Assembly: GCA_942486035.1 (NCBI GenBank)
Contig: CALNXK010000034.1
Location: 840,001 to 904,000 of the forward strand
Length of the DNA: 64,000 nucleotides
Direction: 5' to 3'
Origin: Porites lobata
Taxonomy: Eukaryota > Cnidaria > Anthozoa > Scleractinia > Poritidae
The notes beneath the pieces are model-generated. The model ran no database searches. It saw only the letters and a list, made by a program, of their open reading frames with translations, and was not told the DNA's origin. How positions within the stretch are numbered: the stretch's first letter is position 1; each line of letters starts with the position of its first letter. Made by a program: the position numbers and the translations under genes. Positions 25,301-36,527 of the stretch are shown one piece after another.

Positions 25301-25611
25301 TTTTTTTTATTAATGTATTTTTAAAGTTGGGGTGTATTTTGAATTTAAATCAGCTGTAGAAGAATTAAAATATGTAAATGTTTTAAGTTTAAGCCATGCT
25401 CCTGTAGGGTGGCTTTTGTTTCTTGCTGAGTGCTAAAGGTGTTTGTTGTTATTTGTTGCTTAATTTTATATAACAAAGTCCTGTCTGTATTATTTTAGGG
25501 ACAGTCTCTGGCACTCCATTCTTTTTTATAAATGATATTTTTGTCAGTGAAGCGTCAGCTAGTTGGACTGTGGAGGACTGGAAGAAACTCATAGATCCAC
25601 TGTTGAAATGA
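22358..25611 (+). CDS. Secreted DsbA-like thioredoxin-fold protein with CxxS site
   Basis: Seen: four exons, 22358-22651, 23807-23931, 24764-24879 and 25499-25611, give 215 residues with all phases consistent. The N-terminus has a signal peptide (hydrophobic FAWHLLLSAALISAV after MERDR; cleavage near residue 24). The thioredoxin-type strand is followed by TCPDSKQAW, so the active-site position reads Cys56-Pro-Asp-Ser59 rather than CxxC. A long helical insert follows, typical of DsbA. SGTPFFIND near the C-terminus is the cis-proline loop (Thr-Pro) of the fold. Known: DsbA-fold proteins are oxidoreductases; a CxxS site usually loses disulfide-forming activity but can trap mixed disulfides or act as an isomerase or chaperone. 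No ER-retention signal (ends DPLLK), so secretion is possible. A polyadenylation signal sits at 25757-25762. The fold is quite sure; the substrate is unknown. Confidence 0.85.
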
Positions 25612-25756
25612 TGGATGGTTAATTCATTTCCTGCACATGTATTGAAGTATCTATTGATCATTCATAATGTTATGAATTAAATAATAGATCAGAAACTCAT
25701 AATTTGCTGCATAGGTTTAAATATATTATGACAAGTTGTGTTTAATTTTTTGTAAT

Positions 25757-25762
25757 AATAAA
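25757..25762 (+). promoter_or_regulatory. Polyadenylation signal of the DsbA-like gene
   Basis: AATAAA 146 bases after the stop codon, in an AT-rich 3' end. Good position for a short 3' UTR. Confidence 0.65.
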
Positions 25763-27164
25763 ATGCTTTTTACCAAGAGAAAACTACCTACTCGTTTAAA
25801 GAAGCTAAAGAGTAGTTAATTGTATCAGTAACGTTCCTACCTACTGGTCTAGCTTCTACACCTAATTGCAATAACGTTGTCTGGGAAAAATGTTATAGTA
25901 AGGTTTAATCTGAACATCATCGCAAATTAATGAATTATACAATGTTGTTAACTACAAGAATTCTAAAACCTACCGGTAAGATCACAAGCAAATCTTTTAA
26001 AAACAGGGACTGGGTTACAATAATGATGATAATATCGAATTACAAACAATTCCAAAACGATTTCTAATATAATAATAAATATTATATGAAAAAAGAAAAT
26101 TTTCATACATGCAACTATTTGATCTATGCAGACTAATGAGTTAAAGTTAAGATTGCACTTGGAAAGAAACTACGAATAATTGTTAGTCTTTCAGTCCTGT
26201 ATATGGGCATCATATAGTTCTCTGCATTTCTCGTATAATGGTGATGCACTCAAACCCTCGTCTTAGGAAGATGTTTAGAGGGTGGTCCCCCTTTTGAAAT
26301 CTTTTTGAAAACCGAAAGTGCTCACGCATAGTTCACAGCGTCTTTAGTCTAATCTAGGTAACTTAAGAAAATGAAGAGCTTCTCTGTATGAAAGCGCAGG
26401 TACAATGCGTTTAAATGATAAGGAAAAATGAAAAAAGGAAAAAGCCAAATAGGAATTAACTAGGCTTACTAAAAAAACTTGCAAATGTTGCAAATTGATG
26501 AATCGTTGAGTAGTTTGTTAGTGAGCCTAAATTAATTCCTACTTGGCTTTTTACATTTTCCTTTTTTCCTTTTTGCATTTTTTCTTTGACAGCATTATTG
26601 CAATAAGGTGTATATAGCGTTTAATAATATGTTAACATGTGCAAAGATTTGAGAAATTATTGAGTAGTTGCAATATTTCTATTTCCATCCCCGTTATTCA
26701 AACGTCAGTTAGTTTCCTTTTCTCTCAATCATCATTTCCTGAACTATGAACGTAAAGGTAATATCGCTAGTGTACAGAGTAATTTATAGCCTGCATAACA
26801 GGCGCTTGTAAGTGATATGGGCGCAAGAAATAACGGGCTCGCGAGTGAATGTGTGTACTGTACGGCCAGGACAGAAAAGTGGTTATTTTCACCAGCTGCG
26901 TTGCTATTACCAGTGGTTGAAGTGCTAATCCATCGTAGTTACAGACGCGCACAGGTTACTTTTATAAACCGCGCTCAACCGTGACTCCGCCGCCATTTTT
27001 CAAAGGAAACTGATCCCGGCCCAACACCGTCTGGTGTTGAGTTGACAGATCAAGTGAACCGTATCATTTTTAAATCACCAGTTCTTAAATGATGTCGTCT
27101 ATAAGGGAAAAAAGGAACTTGAATTTTGCTTTCCTAAATATACATATTTCTCTGATTTGGCGAT
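25763..27164. other. Intergenic region, convergent gene ends
   Basis: Lies between the plus-strand DsbA-like gene and the 3' end of the minus-strand secreted-protein gene. It holds an inverted repeat around 26420-26580 and otherwise shows nothing coding that I can support. Confidence 0.5.
26420..26580. repeat. Inverted repeat, aaaaagccaaataggaatt arms
   Basis: ggaaaaagccaaataggaattaa on the left pairs with ttaattcctacttggctttt on the right; probable small MITE. Confidence 0.5.
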
Positions 27165-27998
27165 TTAGTCCCATTCTGGTTCTTGATCTTTGAGTCCGGT
27201 TACAACAGATTTTCTCAAGCCGATAAAGAACATATTGTTTTCAATTTCAGAGGCAAAGTGAATGGTCTTGTTACTAGTCTCCCCTGTAAATTGCTGGGAC
27301 TGCGCTTTGAAACTTCTCTGGTTTGATGAAGACGATGACGATGATGATGGGGAGGAAGGTTTATTCAAAGATATGTCGACTCCCCCTGATTCGCTGCTTA
27401 GTGTTGTTTCGTCTTTAGTCACATGCATTTTAAGTTTTCCGGCATTTCCAGCCACGTGAAATCCACTGTATTTCACTTCTGATTTTTTATTTCCTGTTAG
27501 ATCCTTCTGATGACTTCCAGAAAAGATCTTCTTCTTTTTTAAACGTAGAAGAGAAGAGCCATTCTTTTTAAACATCTTTCTCCTTCTGTTTCTCAGTTTC
27601 AACCAATGTAAGCTTTTTGAATGAGATATCCTCTTCTTCCAATTTCTCCTGGTTTTGCCGTTTTTTGTTTTGAGGATAGCAGATTTTTTAAAACTTATGG
27701 TGTGCCATCCGGGTTGTGTTACGTGTACGATTGGTTTGTCTGACTTGAGAACTGGGTAATCAGCCGTGCCTGGTTTGACAACAACTTGGACCGAGTCCGC
27801 TTGTGCTGTCACTTTCGCAAGATCTTTTGTTGCTGAGATTTTTAAATCCCCAGATTTATCCTCAACTTGAAAATGCGCCTTTTGGCCTGTGCTGTCAGCG
27901 GAAAATGTTGTAGACAAGAAAAGCGGCATGAAAACTGCAAGAGTCTTTAGAGTCTTGCAAGCAGTACACAGAGAAAATATTCCATGAAATTTGTTCAT
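27165..27998 (-). CDS. Novel secreted basic protein with two copies of an FxVxxxxGxLKxxxTKD module
   Basis: Seen: one uninterrupted frame of 277 codons from the ATG at 27998 (AAG before it); the frame stays open 5' of this, but only through a TTG, so the ATG is the likely start. Residues 1-34 form a signal peptide (MNKFHGIF, then a hydrophobic run ending near TTFSA). Residues about 42-76 (HFQVEDKSGDLKISATKD ... VKPG) and about 180-214 (FHVAGNAGKLKMHVTKD ... NKPS) are two copies of one module. Between them, residues about 104-176, is an extremely Lys/Arg-rich linker (WKKR, RNRRRKMFKK, LRLKKKK) with dibasic sites. A poly-Ser run follows copy 2. A gene 767 bases away on the other strand encodes the same module. 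No known family is recognised. Secretion is inferred from the signal peptide; nucleic-acid, acidic-matrix or membrane binding by the linker is conceivable but unproven. No intron in the coding part. Confidence 0.7.
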   Translation of the reverse strand: MNKFHGIFSLCTACKTLKTLAVFMPLFLSTTFSADSTGQKAHFQVEDKSGDLKISATKDLAKVTAQADSVQVVVKPGTADYPVLKSDKPIVHVTQPGWHTISFKKSAILKTKNGKTRRNWKKRISHSKSLHWLKLRNRRRKMFKKNGSSLLRLKKKKIFSGSHQKDLTGNKKSEVKYSGFHVAGNAGKLKMHVTKDETTLSSESGGVDISLNKPSSPSSSSSSSSNQRSFKAQSQQFTGETSNKTIHFASEIENNMFFIGLRKSVVTGLKDQEPEWD

Positions 27999-28764
27999 CT
28001 TGGGTGGCTGAGCGAAGTGCTCCAAAAGCAATATTTGAAGGCGGAGCTAATACTTTTGTTTGCAAAACGCTGATAAATAATTTATTTTAGTTATCTGTGC
28101 TTTGAAAGATCACCACGATTTAACAACAGATTCCTTAAGCTTGAAGAACTGTAGTAAAGGAGTAGTTACACTGCGTATAAACTTAGTTCAATTTGAGGTG
28201 CTTGATATCGTGTGATAGAACAAGATTTGAATTTTTTGAACGAAGTTTTATCAAATGAACTTATAAATGTTTTAACCACCAGCCGAGGTTTTGACTGGTG
28301 CTCGCTGTTAAGATGTGTTTTTATTCACATGTTTCTGCCCTCATCTTGCTTCATTTCTATAGACCACTTTAAGATGTCAATTCTTTAATTGCAAGCGACT
28401 AAACAGGCAAGCTTAACTTCGTGAATCATACCCTGCGAGCAGAGGCTACGTTTTGGCCGATGTAAACTCTTTCACTCCACTGTATGTTTGTTTAGTTTTT
28501 CTCGGCATTTTCACACTTCACTGACCAACAGCTTGCAATAATATTATCGTTATTATTTTTTAAGGAATGTAAAAACATAACCTACCAACACAAACTTAGT
28601 GAAACATATAAAAACGTGATGGTAAAAGTCAAACTATATCTGCGAATCGAAGACATTGATGCTTTTTCTGTTTCAATATTTATGTTAAGGACAGGTTGTT
28701 TAACTATCTCATTGACCCCTTCCAATTCAATTATTTTGTCACCCATCTCCTACAAGTTCTCCCG
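27999..28764. promoter_or_regulatory. Shared intergenic promoter region of the divergent paralogues
   Basis: 766 bases separate the two start codons, and both genes read outward from it. No clear TATA box could be assigned with confidence. The head-to-head layout of paralogues suggests an inverted duplication and possible co-regulation; both points are inference. Confidence 0.4.
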
Positions 28765-30986
28765 ATGGCAACGATTCTCTGTCAGCACCGTTCTTTGAAG
28801 TTCGAAGCTATTGTTGCTTCTTTTTGTACCCTCATCGCTTTAGTACACATATTAGCGGTACAATCTTCCCCTATACCAGAGGATAGCAGCACTTTTCAGA
28901 AACCACATTTTCAGGTATTATAAGGTATATTCTTTAGTAGGTACCAATCAGTTTAAATTGGCGAAAACGCGCGGGCGGGCTGGGTCGTGGAAGGGCCGTG
29001 GGAAAATTCGCAGTTTTTTATTTTTGTTTTTACTTTTTAAAACTGAATTTTGAAACCTTGTTACTGAATCAGCCTCATTTTTTTACGTTGTCATATTAAA
29101 AGACCTTAGACTTTAACATAGCCCTTTTTACAAGCAAAATTTGACAGGTAAGGGTTGGGATTGTCACGCTTCGGCTGTCTTTGTCAGTTTGTTATTTCTT
29201 TGGGGAGAAAAAGGATGGCGCAGTGGTGACAGGACTTTCGGTCAGGGTACACATCCCGGCGTCGACGCCATATGTGAGTTGAGTTTGTTGTTGGTCACGC
29301 TGTCCCTTGCTCCGAGAGGTTTCTCTCCGGGTACTCCGATTTCTCTCCTAAAAAACCATGAACATTTCCAAATTCAGGAATGGTAGACGAAGAACAACTA
29401 TGGGGATGGGCTACCTCTACCTCTACCTCTGGCCGGCCGGATTATGACCAAACCAGTCATTTTGACAATCAAATGGCGTTTTTCCACGGTTTTTTTTATG
29501 AAAACCCATCTCCTTCCTACATACTATTTAAGATTTGATTGATCTGACTGGATAGTTTTGATTAAAAGTGAGATTCTCATTGCAAAGGAAATGGACTGGC
29601 CAGTTAGTTCTGACAAATGGAAAGCGCCCTTAACTTGTTTCCTTGATTTTAAAGGGAACCTCCACTCTTACTACAGAATAAGTTTAAATCGAATAAAATT
29701 ATGTTGATAAACAAATTTGTTCGAAATTTGTCCTTAAAAAAAGTGTTTATATCAGGAAAAGTGAATTTTAAAATCGCTTATTTTCACTTTCAAATTTCGC
29801 GGGCGCCGCCATCTTGAATAATTGTGACGTGTTACGGTTGCTCTATTGTTCTGACACAAAGAGCTTTTGTTTAATAACAATAGGGCAACCGTAACACTTC
29901 ACAATTATTCAAGATGGCGACGCCCGCAAAATTTGAAAACAAAAATAGGCGAATCTAAAAGTTATTTCTTTCGGATAAAAACGCTTTCTTTAAAAATATT
30001 TTAGATTGACTTGACTGTAACAGTTATTTCCTGTGATTTAAAGTTATCTTTTTGTTGAAGTGGAGGTTCCCTTTAATGGAGTAAAAAATGGCCATGATTT
30101 CTTTTACAGACCGTTTCCGCATTCATGTGAACAAAGGCACCAACTCGAGGCACTGGTGGACAAAATACAGTGAGTTGTATGAAATTGTCCACCCGAGCCT
30201 CGACCTCATTTCTTTGTGTTTGCTCACCGGAGTGTAATGCGGGAAAGGTGTATTGGCAACTGATTTTGTCAGTCGCCGTTTGCCCCCCTGGAAACCATCC
30301 CACCAATCCTTACTCGGCCCTTGCAAAGATGACGGGTGTAGTGTGAGAAAGGTCTTTTTAAAGATGATGTCATCATATCTGCAGCCTGGATAAGTAGGAG
30401 ATGCTCATGGGTTTAGTCACGATATGCCCCTTGCTAAGTAGCCTGAGAAATCATCCGTTATTTCGCTGTCTTCCACTGGTTTCCCCGCGAAACGACGTCC
30501 GAGGAACGAGCGCAGAAATTGCATACTTACATGACGTGTCACTAGCCAGATCTGGAAAGTGCTTCTGATTGGTCCTGCTGCTAGGGAAATTTGCCTCAAC
30601 CTATCAGAAGCGCAACTAAGATATGGGAAGACACACTTCATCGAATCAGTATGGAATTCCTGCAGCTTCCTGCAATCGTTCCGTCGCGAAATGTAGGCTA
30701 TTTTCTCAGGCTACTGGCTTAGAAGAGTTATGGATCTAACGAAAAATGTTTCCTTGTTAGGCCCGTAAGAATATAAAAAATTTTTTGTCAGGTAGAACAC
30801 AAAGCCGGTGTATTATCAATCACAGCTACAAAGGATAAAGCAGACGTGGACGTGAAATCGGACACAATTCGTCTACTCGTAAAACCAGGAGATAAACAAT
30901 ACCCTGTTGGTCAAGAACCGGAAGTAAAGACAGTTCATGTGGAACACAACTGCTGCCTTCCACAAATTTCTCCACTCTTTGGTTAG
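28765..30986 (+). CDS. Small secreted paralogue carrying one copy of the same module
   Basis: Seen: exon 1 28765-28914 (50 codons) and exon 2 30792-30986 (64 codons plus stop) join in phase 0 with a CAG-GTATTA donor and a TTTTTTGTCAG acceptor, giving 114 residues. The N-terminus has a signal-anchor or signal peptide (hydrophobic IVASFCTLIALVHILAV, residues about 16-32). The rest reads PHFQ-VEHKAGVLSITATKDKAD ... DTIRLLVKPGDKQYPV ... VHVEHN and aligns by eye with residues 42-95 of the minus-strand neighbour (HFQVEDKSGDLKISATKD ... VKPG ... YPV ... VHV). It ends soon after, with a CC pair, so it lacks the basic linker and second module. The intron boundary lies inside the HFQ-VE motif. The intron holds a SINE, a TTAA-flanked MITE and another repeat. 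A further 3' exon cannot be excluded. Confidence 0.6.
29200..29376 (+). mobile_element. tRNA-derived SINE, copy 1
   Basis: Contains a box-A-like TGGCGCAGTGG near 29216 and a degenerate box B, followed by a body (gttgagtttgttgttggt, ttgctccgagaggttt, ctccgggtactccg) that matches the copy at 43829-44010. It lies in the intron of the small secreted paralogue. The tRNA-like head is more decayed here. Confidence 0.7.
29653..30072. mobile_element. TTAA-flanked palindromic MITE (piggyBac type)
   Basis: Ends AGGGAACCTCCACT and AGTGGAGGTTCCCT are perfect inverted repeats, and TTAA stands directly on both sides (29649-29652, 30073-30076). Long inner arms are also inverted (gccgccatcttgaataattgtgac against its complement). 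TTAA target duplication is the mark of piggyBac-mobilised elements. No coding capacity. Confidence 0.75.
30439..30713. mobile_element. Palindromic-ended repeat, TAGCCTGAGAA ends, copy 2
   Basis: Left tagcctgagaa and right ttctcaggcta are inverted; interior similar to 1930-2301 (agatctgg, gcttctgattggt, aaatttgcctcaacc). Sits just before exon 2 of the small secreted paralogue. Confidence 0.6.
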
Positions 30987-31164
30987 CTTCTTATTGGGGA
31001 AACGGTTCATCGCAGTGTTCTTCTGGCATGAAATGGGGATGGGAAACTTTTAACCGCCGACAGGGCTGGTACTCTAGATATATAAGTATGTGCCGTGAGA
31101 AAGGGTGTGGGGTAAATAGTTCAGGTAATATATCAAGCATGAAGACGTAGTGTTTCATCAGCAG

Positions 31165-31674
31165 TTCTCAAACTCATTAATAATTCATAAAGAAAATACA
31201 AAGAAAATTAATGTTTAATGAGTGTTTGGAAATCGGATGAAAAACTGCTCAGTATTTGCATCCTTAATTTCTCCTTCAAAAATGATTTTGTTTGAGAAGA
31301 AATATCAAACATTCGACACAGTGTTTCATCACCAGATGAAACACTTCGAAGTTCGTCAAAAATACTCCGCTGCGCGTCGTATTTTCAACTCTCTTCTCGG
31401 TGTTTCATCTGGTGATGAAACACTGCGTCTCATGTTTGATATATTACATGAAGCACTGAGAAGAGCGTTGAAAATTCGACGCGCAGCGGAGTATTTTTGA
31501 CGAACTTCGAGGTGTTTCATCTGGTGATGAAACACTGTGTCTTGATATTACTTCTCAAACAAAATGATTTAAGAAGGAGTAATTAAGGATGCAAAAATGA
31601 GCAGTTTTTCATCTCATTTCCAAAAATTTAATTTCCTTTGTATTTTCTTTATAAAATATTAATGAGTTTGAGAA
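31165..31674. mobile_element. 510-base near-perfect palindrome with gtgtttcatctggtgatgaaac units
   Basis: Arms starting ttctcaaactcattaat and ending attaatgagtttgagaa pair along most of their length; the 22-base unit occurs three times. An incomplete relative is at 61370-61450. The palindrome also yields a false 92-codon frame. Confidence 0.65.
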
Positions 31675-31962
31675 AGTTATTTGCACAACCTAAATTGTCT
31701 GTTAAGAGCTGAACTACCCGTTAAAGTACATTGATTACCCAAACCTAATCACGCAATTCTGTGTTAACGATTTTTCCTAATAGTACTCAATTTTTAATAA
31801 AACTTCAGGAAGACGCTAACTTGTTCCGTTAGAGAGAATGTATGAGAACCGCTCAAATTGGGCCTGATCTCAGGTTAGTTCTAAATAAACACGGTGCCGT
31901 TTGGGAGTTATGTTTTTGACTTACGTGAGAGTGTATTGCATTTACCACACGCTTACAATTTA

Positions 31963-32206
31963 CAATCATGGACAAAAGTCTTGGGACAATTCCAATTCAC
32001 ACAGGTCCAACCCCTCCCCTCAGCCTACAAACAATGTTGGACGCGTTTATCCAGAATTTTTTCCGAGTTTCAACTTTGTATAGGGTGGGGGGAAGGAGAA
32101 CTGCAAGAAAATTTTGAAAAGGATACAATGTTTTAAGAGGGAACCGAGAAATGACAGAAATATATGAATATTGCAGTACTGTCCCAAGGACTTTTGCCCA
32201 GGATTG
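31963..32206. mobile_element. TA-flanked MITE with CAATCATGGACAAAAGTC ends, copy 2
   Basis: Same interior as the element at 19800-20064 (ggtccaacccctcccctca, ttccgagtttcaact, ggaaccgagaaatgac) and inverted ends flanked by TA, as for Tc1/mariner-type elements. No coding capacity. Confidence 0.7.
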
Positions 32207-33106
32207 TAGCTCAGTATTATGGGGACTAAATAGTTCGTAGTTTGCCGAGATAAACACACAGTTTTGGTAGATAAACCATTGATATTGATAAAAAGTGCTA
32301 GTAACTTACATTAAATAAAATGGTTCCATGTAAGAACTGAAGATTAAAGTTTACAATTTATTCCTTGGCCGATAAGCGACGGCCCCTAAATCAAATTCTG
32401 CATGGTACGCATGATTAAAATTTTAATTTATTTTTTTAAAATGCCAATTGCCAAAACGACTGGGAGCTTCTTGGCCCTTGCCCTTCCGCTAGCCAACGAA
32501 CAAACAGTTATACTCAGCGACGTCCTTGTATAGTGTTGTTTGTTGTAATATGCCCATACTCACCCCTCGGAATTCCCACTCGAACAAGAACTCTACGGGC
32601 CACTGAGTTAGGCCATCTTCTCTTGGCACGACAGAGCCTCATAATATAAGGGGATGTTAAGTAAACCCCTAAATCATAAAAGTTTCTTTGTAAGAGCAAC
32701 AACTACTGAGGTTTTGTCTGGGAACAAATGTATTAAATTCATTCGTAAGTTGTAAACGAGAGCAAATCAGTTGCGACTCAAGACTACTTTCAACTGTCTT
32801 AAAACAAAGATCTCTCCGTGGCGAAAAAGGGAGAGGAGAATGAAATTTCAACAGAGAACGAAAATAACTAAAGATCCTCTCTCAGTGTCTTCTCGTTTTT
32901 TTCATTCAGCACCCTCAATTTGATAAGGTGTATCCCATATTCTCAGGAATCCTATAGTTCATAAGCCTCCGGCTCCTATATAGGATTTCTTTCCATTACC
33001 CTTGTTAATATTATAACATGAATTATTTAGAGTCAAGCCCCCTTCATCCTCTCTTGTTAGAGCATATTAAATTGTCGAGTATTGTAATTTTATGAGGTTA
33101 AAGGCA

Positions 33107-33276
33107 AAATAAATGAATGAATGAATGAACGAACGAACGAACGAACGAACGAACGAACGAATGAATGAATGAATGGGTGGATGGATGGATGGATGGATGG
33201 ATGGATGGATGGATGGATGGATGAATGAATGAATGAATGAATGAATGATTGAATGAATGAATGAATGAATAAAAAT
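33107..33276. repeat. Compound tetranucleotide microsatellite
   Basis: Runs of aatg, acga, ggat and aatg units in series, about 170 bases. It creates a false minus-strand frame made of Ile-His-Ser-Phe and Pro repeats. Confidence 0.9.
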
Positions 33277-35314
33277 GAGAGAGAATCGTTCTCATTTAGT
33301 TAGGTTTCAAAAACTAAGAGACGAAACGGAACCCTTGGTGAAATCAATGGATCTAAATATGTATTATTTCCTGTAATGTTCACTCCTGAGCTAAAACTCG
33401 GCTCGCATGATACACTGCATCGACTGACTTCACTTTCACAAAATCAAAATCAAAATTAGTCACGACATGCTATCTATAAATGACAAAAGTGCCAAACAAG
33501 ATTGATAAGAGTCACATTTATTGTATGAATTCTTAGCAAAAACCTTTTTGTTAAATTAGTAGCTACAGCAAGGGAGGGCGAAACTGCATACAATAGCGTG
33601 AAGGCTGACCGCAAATGCAGGTATAAAAAATACCTTAAATCGGTAATTAAAACGAAATATTTATACATTCAAAAAATTTCTCCACTTTAGAATCGACCGG
33701 CTAATTATTCGTAAAACGCTCACGCACGCTCGCTGACCAAAATTGATAGAAGCAAGATAGTCGTTAATAGCTGCCAGCGGTTGCACCAGCAATCAGTGGG
33801 AAATTTTTTTTGCCACGCCGAGGACCAACTTTTTGCGTCTAACCGATCTTCGAAGGGTGAAATTGTCTTTGGGGAATTTTCATGGAAATGTAAAACAGGA
33901 CAAAAGAATTCACTTTACAATAGAGCTATACTTCAACTTCATCCTCGTAGGTGTATAAGGTGCGAAAAAGTCATAGGTTTGTTTGCGCTCACATTTCGCT
34001 TTACACTTAAAACAATGTGTGGTTATTAGTTTTGTTTGCTTTCTTCCTGTTTGTATTGTTTGATTGATGGGTGGCATTACTAATTGCAATGCAAAACAGG
34101 GTTTATAAATGTTGTTCAGTTAACTTTAGATTTATAGTGAGCAGTGCTGTTTGAGTGTAAGGTTGAGATCATTATTGAAGGTAAGGATAGGTAAAACTAA
34201 GATTATTTCCGCCTACATCATCTCATTAACATTAACCTTAACTGCCCCTTAGCCATAAGTGAGGTAGTCGAGGGGTAGCCATTTATTTTTCCCGGGTCTC
34301 TTAACGCTGGCAACAACGCACCGGTAAGGTCAGTGTAACTCCCGCTGGGGTAACAAAGTGAACTAAATTGCCTCAATACATTTTAACGGCTAAAGCATCA
34401 TAAAGCGACTGACCCCAGTTTATGCTCTTGATGTGGCTTTTATTCTTTTATTAAAAAGTTGGAAATGATTCTGCCAATTGTTAATAGAAATATGACTATT
34501 AGGAAAAATACTTAGTTTCTTTCAGAAACTACGTTTTGGCGCCATGAAATTCCGCCAAATATAACGGGTACTCTGGGATCGCGCATTCAGTTTGTTGTAA
34601 AACCAGGTCTCCCGCGAGAAGGCTTCGCCGAATGTACTAGGGGGTGAGCTGTGGTAGGAAGCCAACAGATTGTACGATTTTTTTTGTCCGCTTAATATTT
34701 TAGAGTTTTTGTAAAATTCGTATCTAACCTCTGATTTATCTGATTTATAATTACTGCAGCATGTATACGTTTTCGTCTTTGTCAAATCTAGACTTCAAAT
34801 ACGAGGGCGACATCTGTATAAATTTCTCATGTTTACTTGCTAAATTAAACGCAAAGATCGGTTATATGTTCGATATAAATTTGCTTCTGGGGAAAACGTG
34901 ACATACCATCTGCCCAAGGTGCACATGCTAAGCAACGCAAGGTGAGAGGTCACTGAGGTGTTAGCCTCCCACAGGTGTCGGCAAGGCGAATTTTTCTTCC
35001 TTTCGATCAATTTCAGTAAATTTCTGGACTGTTTCTAACTCGATAACTCCAGTGGGTTTGACCGTACCGGGGGCTTAACCGTGTTTGAATTACTATGGTG
35101 AAGGGTAATATGTCGCAAGAAAAAGTTTCTCAACTTCTTGCGTGTTAAGATTTAAAAAAACACTTCTGGTATGGTAATATATGGTAATGAGATTGAAACA
35201 GAGGGAAAAAAATTAACCAAGGCGGTCAAATTGAAGTACAACATACACATAAAATACACATAAAATCAGGGACTTATTAAAGTAAGTTATTAAAGTCAAC
35301 ATCAGTCAAATATT

Positions 35315-35572
35315 TCATTGACATCTTGACTTCTTTGTTAACTTTGTAACACTTTTCTTTGTTCTTGTTCCTTTATTTAACACTTTAAAAAAGTGCCCTT
35401 CGTCATTTGCCTTCTCAAAGGAAGGTTCGATTTTCGACTGAAAAATTTCCTGTTTATAGTTTCTATGAAATAATTTGCTTTTGGATTGATTTTTTTCCGA
35501 ATGATTGGCGGTTTTGTTAGGCTCTTCTTGCTTTCCTCTGACTATCAATTGCTCTTCCTTACTCTTTCCATC
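35315..35572 (-). other. Unassigned Lys-rich open frame
   Basis: A stop-free minus-strand stretch of about 85 codons, very rich in Lys, Ser, Glu and Asn, ending KLTKKSRCQ. It could begin after an AG near 35573 (TTGTTTAAAG) and so be a last exon. No similarity is recognised and AT-rich DNA can give such frames by chance, so this is only a flag. Confidence 0.15.
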
Positions 35573-36527
35573 TATGCTTTAAACAATTTAGTACAGCTTT
35601 GAACTTAACGCAGAAATGAACAGATACATGAATTGTAGAGGCCTGAAGACGGACTAAAGGGGTAGAGCTGGGATGTTAAAAAACGTCCAGTATCAGTTGG
35701 AAAACCAATGCAAAGCGCAATGTTGTTAGGTTGCGGCTGAGCTTCGACGACGAGGCGCAACTTTGTTGATGGACTTGGAACCTATTTCACCTAGCATGGT
35801 TAATTTCATCCTAGGTATTAAAAGATTGGAACTTTCTCTAACCTATTCCAATTCAAGAAAAGTCGGACAGCTCTCTAACTGATGCAAACTATAGTGACAA
35901 TAATATGAGCATTATCAATTTGCATTGGTTCATTTCTGACTACTGATAGTAATAATTTTAGATGAGTTTCTAGCAATTTCAGGACACTATAAAATTTAAA
36001 AGTTTCGGGGGGGGGGGGAGGACATGGCCCCGAACCCCTCTAACACATGCTAACCCTCACGGGTTCGGATTAGCCCCGCTAGTCTCAAACGTGGTCTGTA
36101 CTCCATGAAAATTTTGTTATAGACATCATGATTTAAATCACTACCATCCTTTAGGCAAGTACAATGTAACATTTATACACTACACCGCACGCCGAGGAAG
36201 CTAAGAAACGCTGATGAATGACTTAAATGCAAGAAATTTCTAGAGTGCGGCGATTGGTATTGTTTCCTTTCTATTCTTGAAAATCACCAACGATGACGAA
36301 AAGGGAGACAAAGATACTCGATGGCCCGCAGTGAAACTCAAACATTCACAATCACGCAAATTTTACGGATCAATTACCGTTTCTGGGAAACTGCCCACCT
36401 ACCCATACCCTACCCCTACGGGTAGTTTCCCAGAAACCCGCTAATTGATTCAATTTTACTTCTATAAATTCCAAAGCTGAGCAATGAGTTGCTTATCAGC
36501 AGTAAGGTGTACTTAACGCTCTTAGTT

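Noticed and set aside
27999..28031. Longer N-terminus for the 27165-27998 gene
   Set aside because: The longer frame begins at a TTG; the ATG at 27998 has a good context and puts the signal peptide at the N-terminus.
31222..31500. 92-codon plus-strand frame
   Set aside because: It follows from the two arms of the 510-base palindrome; both halves mirror each other.
33098..33295. Minus-strand frame made of His-Ser-Phe-Ile and His-Pro repeats
   Set aside because: Pure translation of a tetranucleotide microsatellite, not a CRISPR array or a gene.
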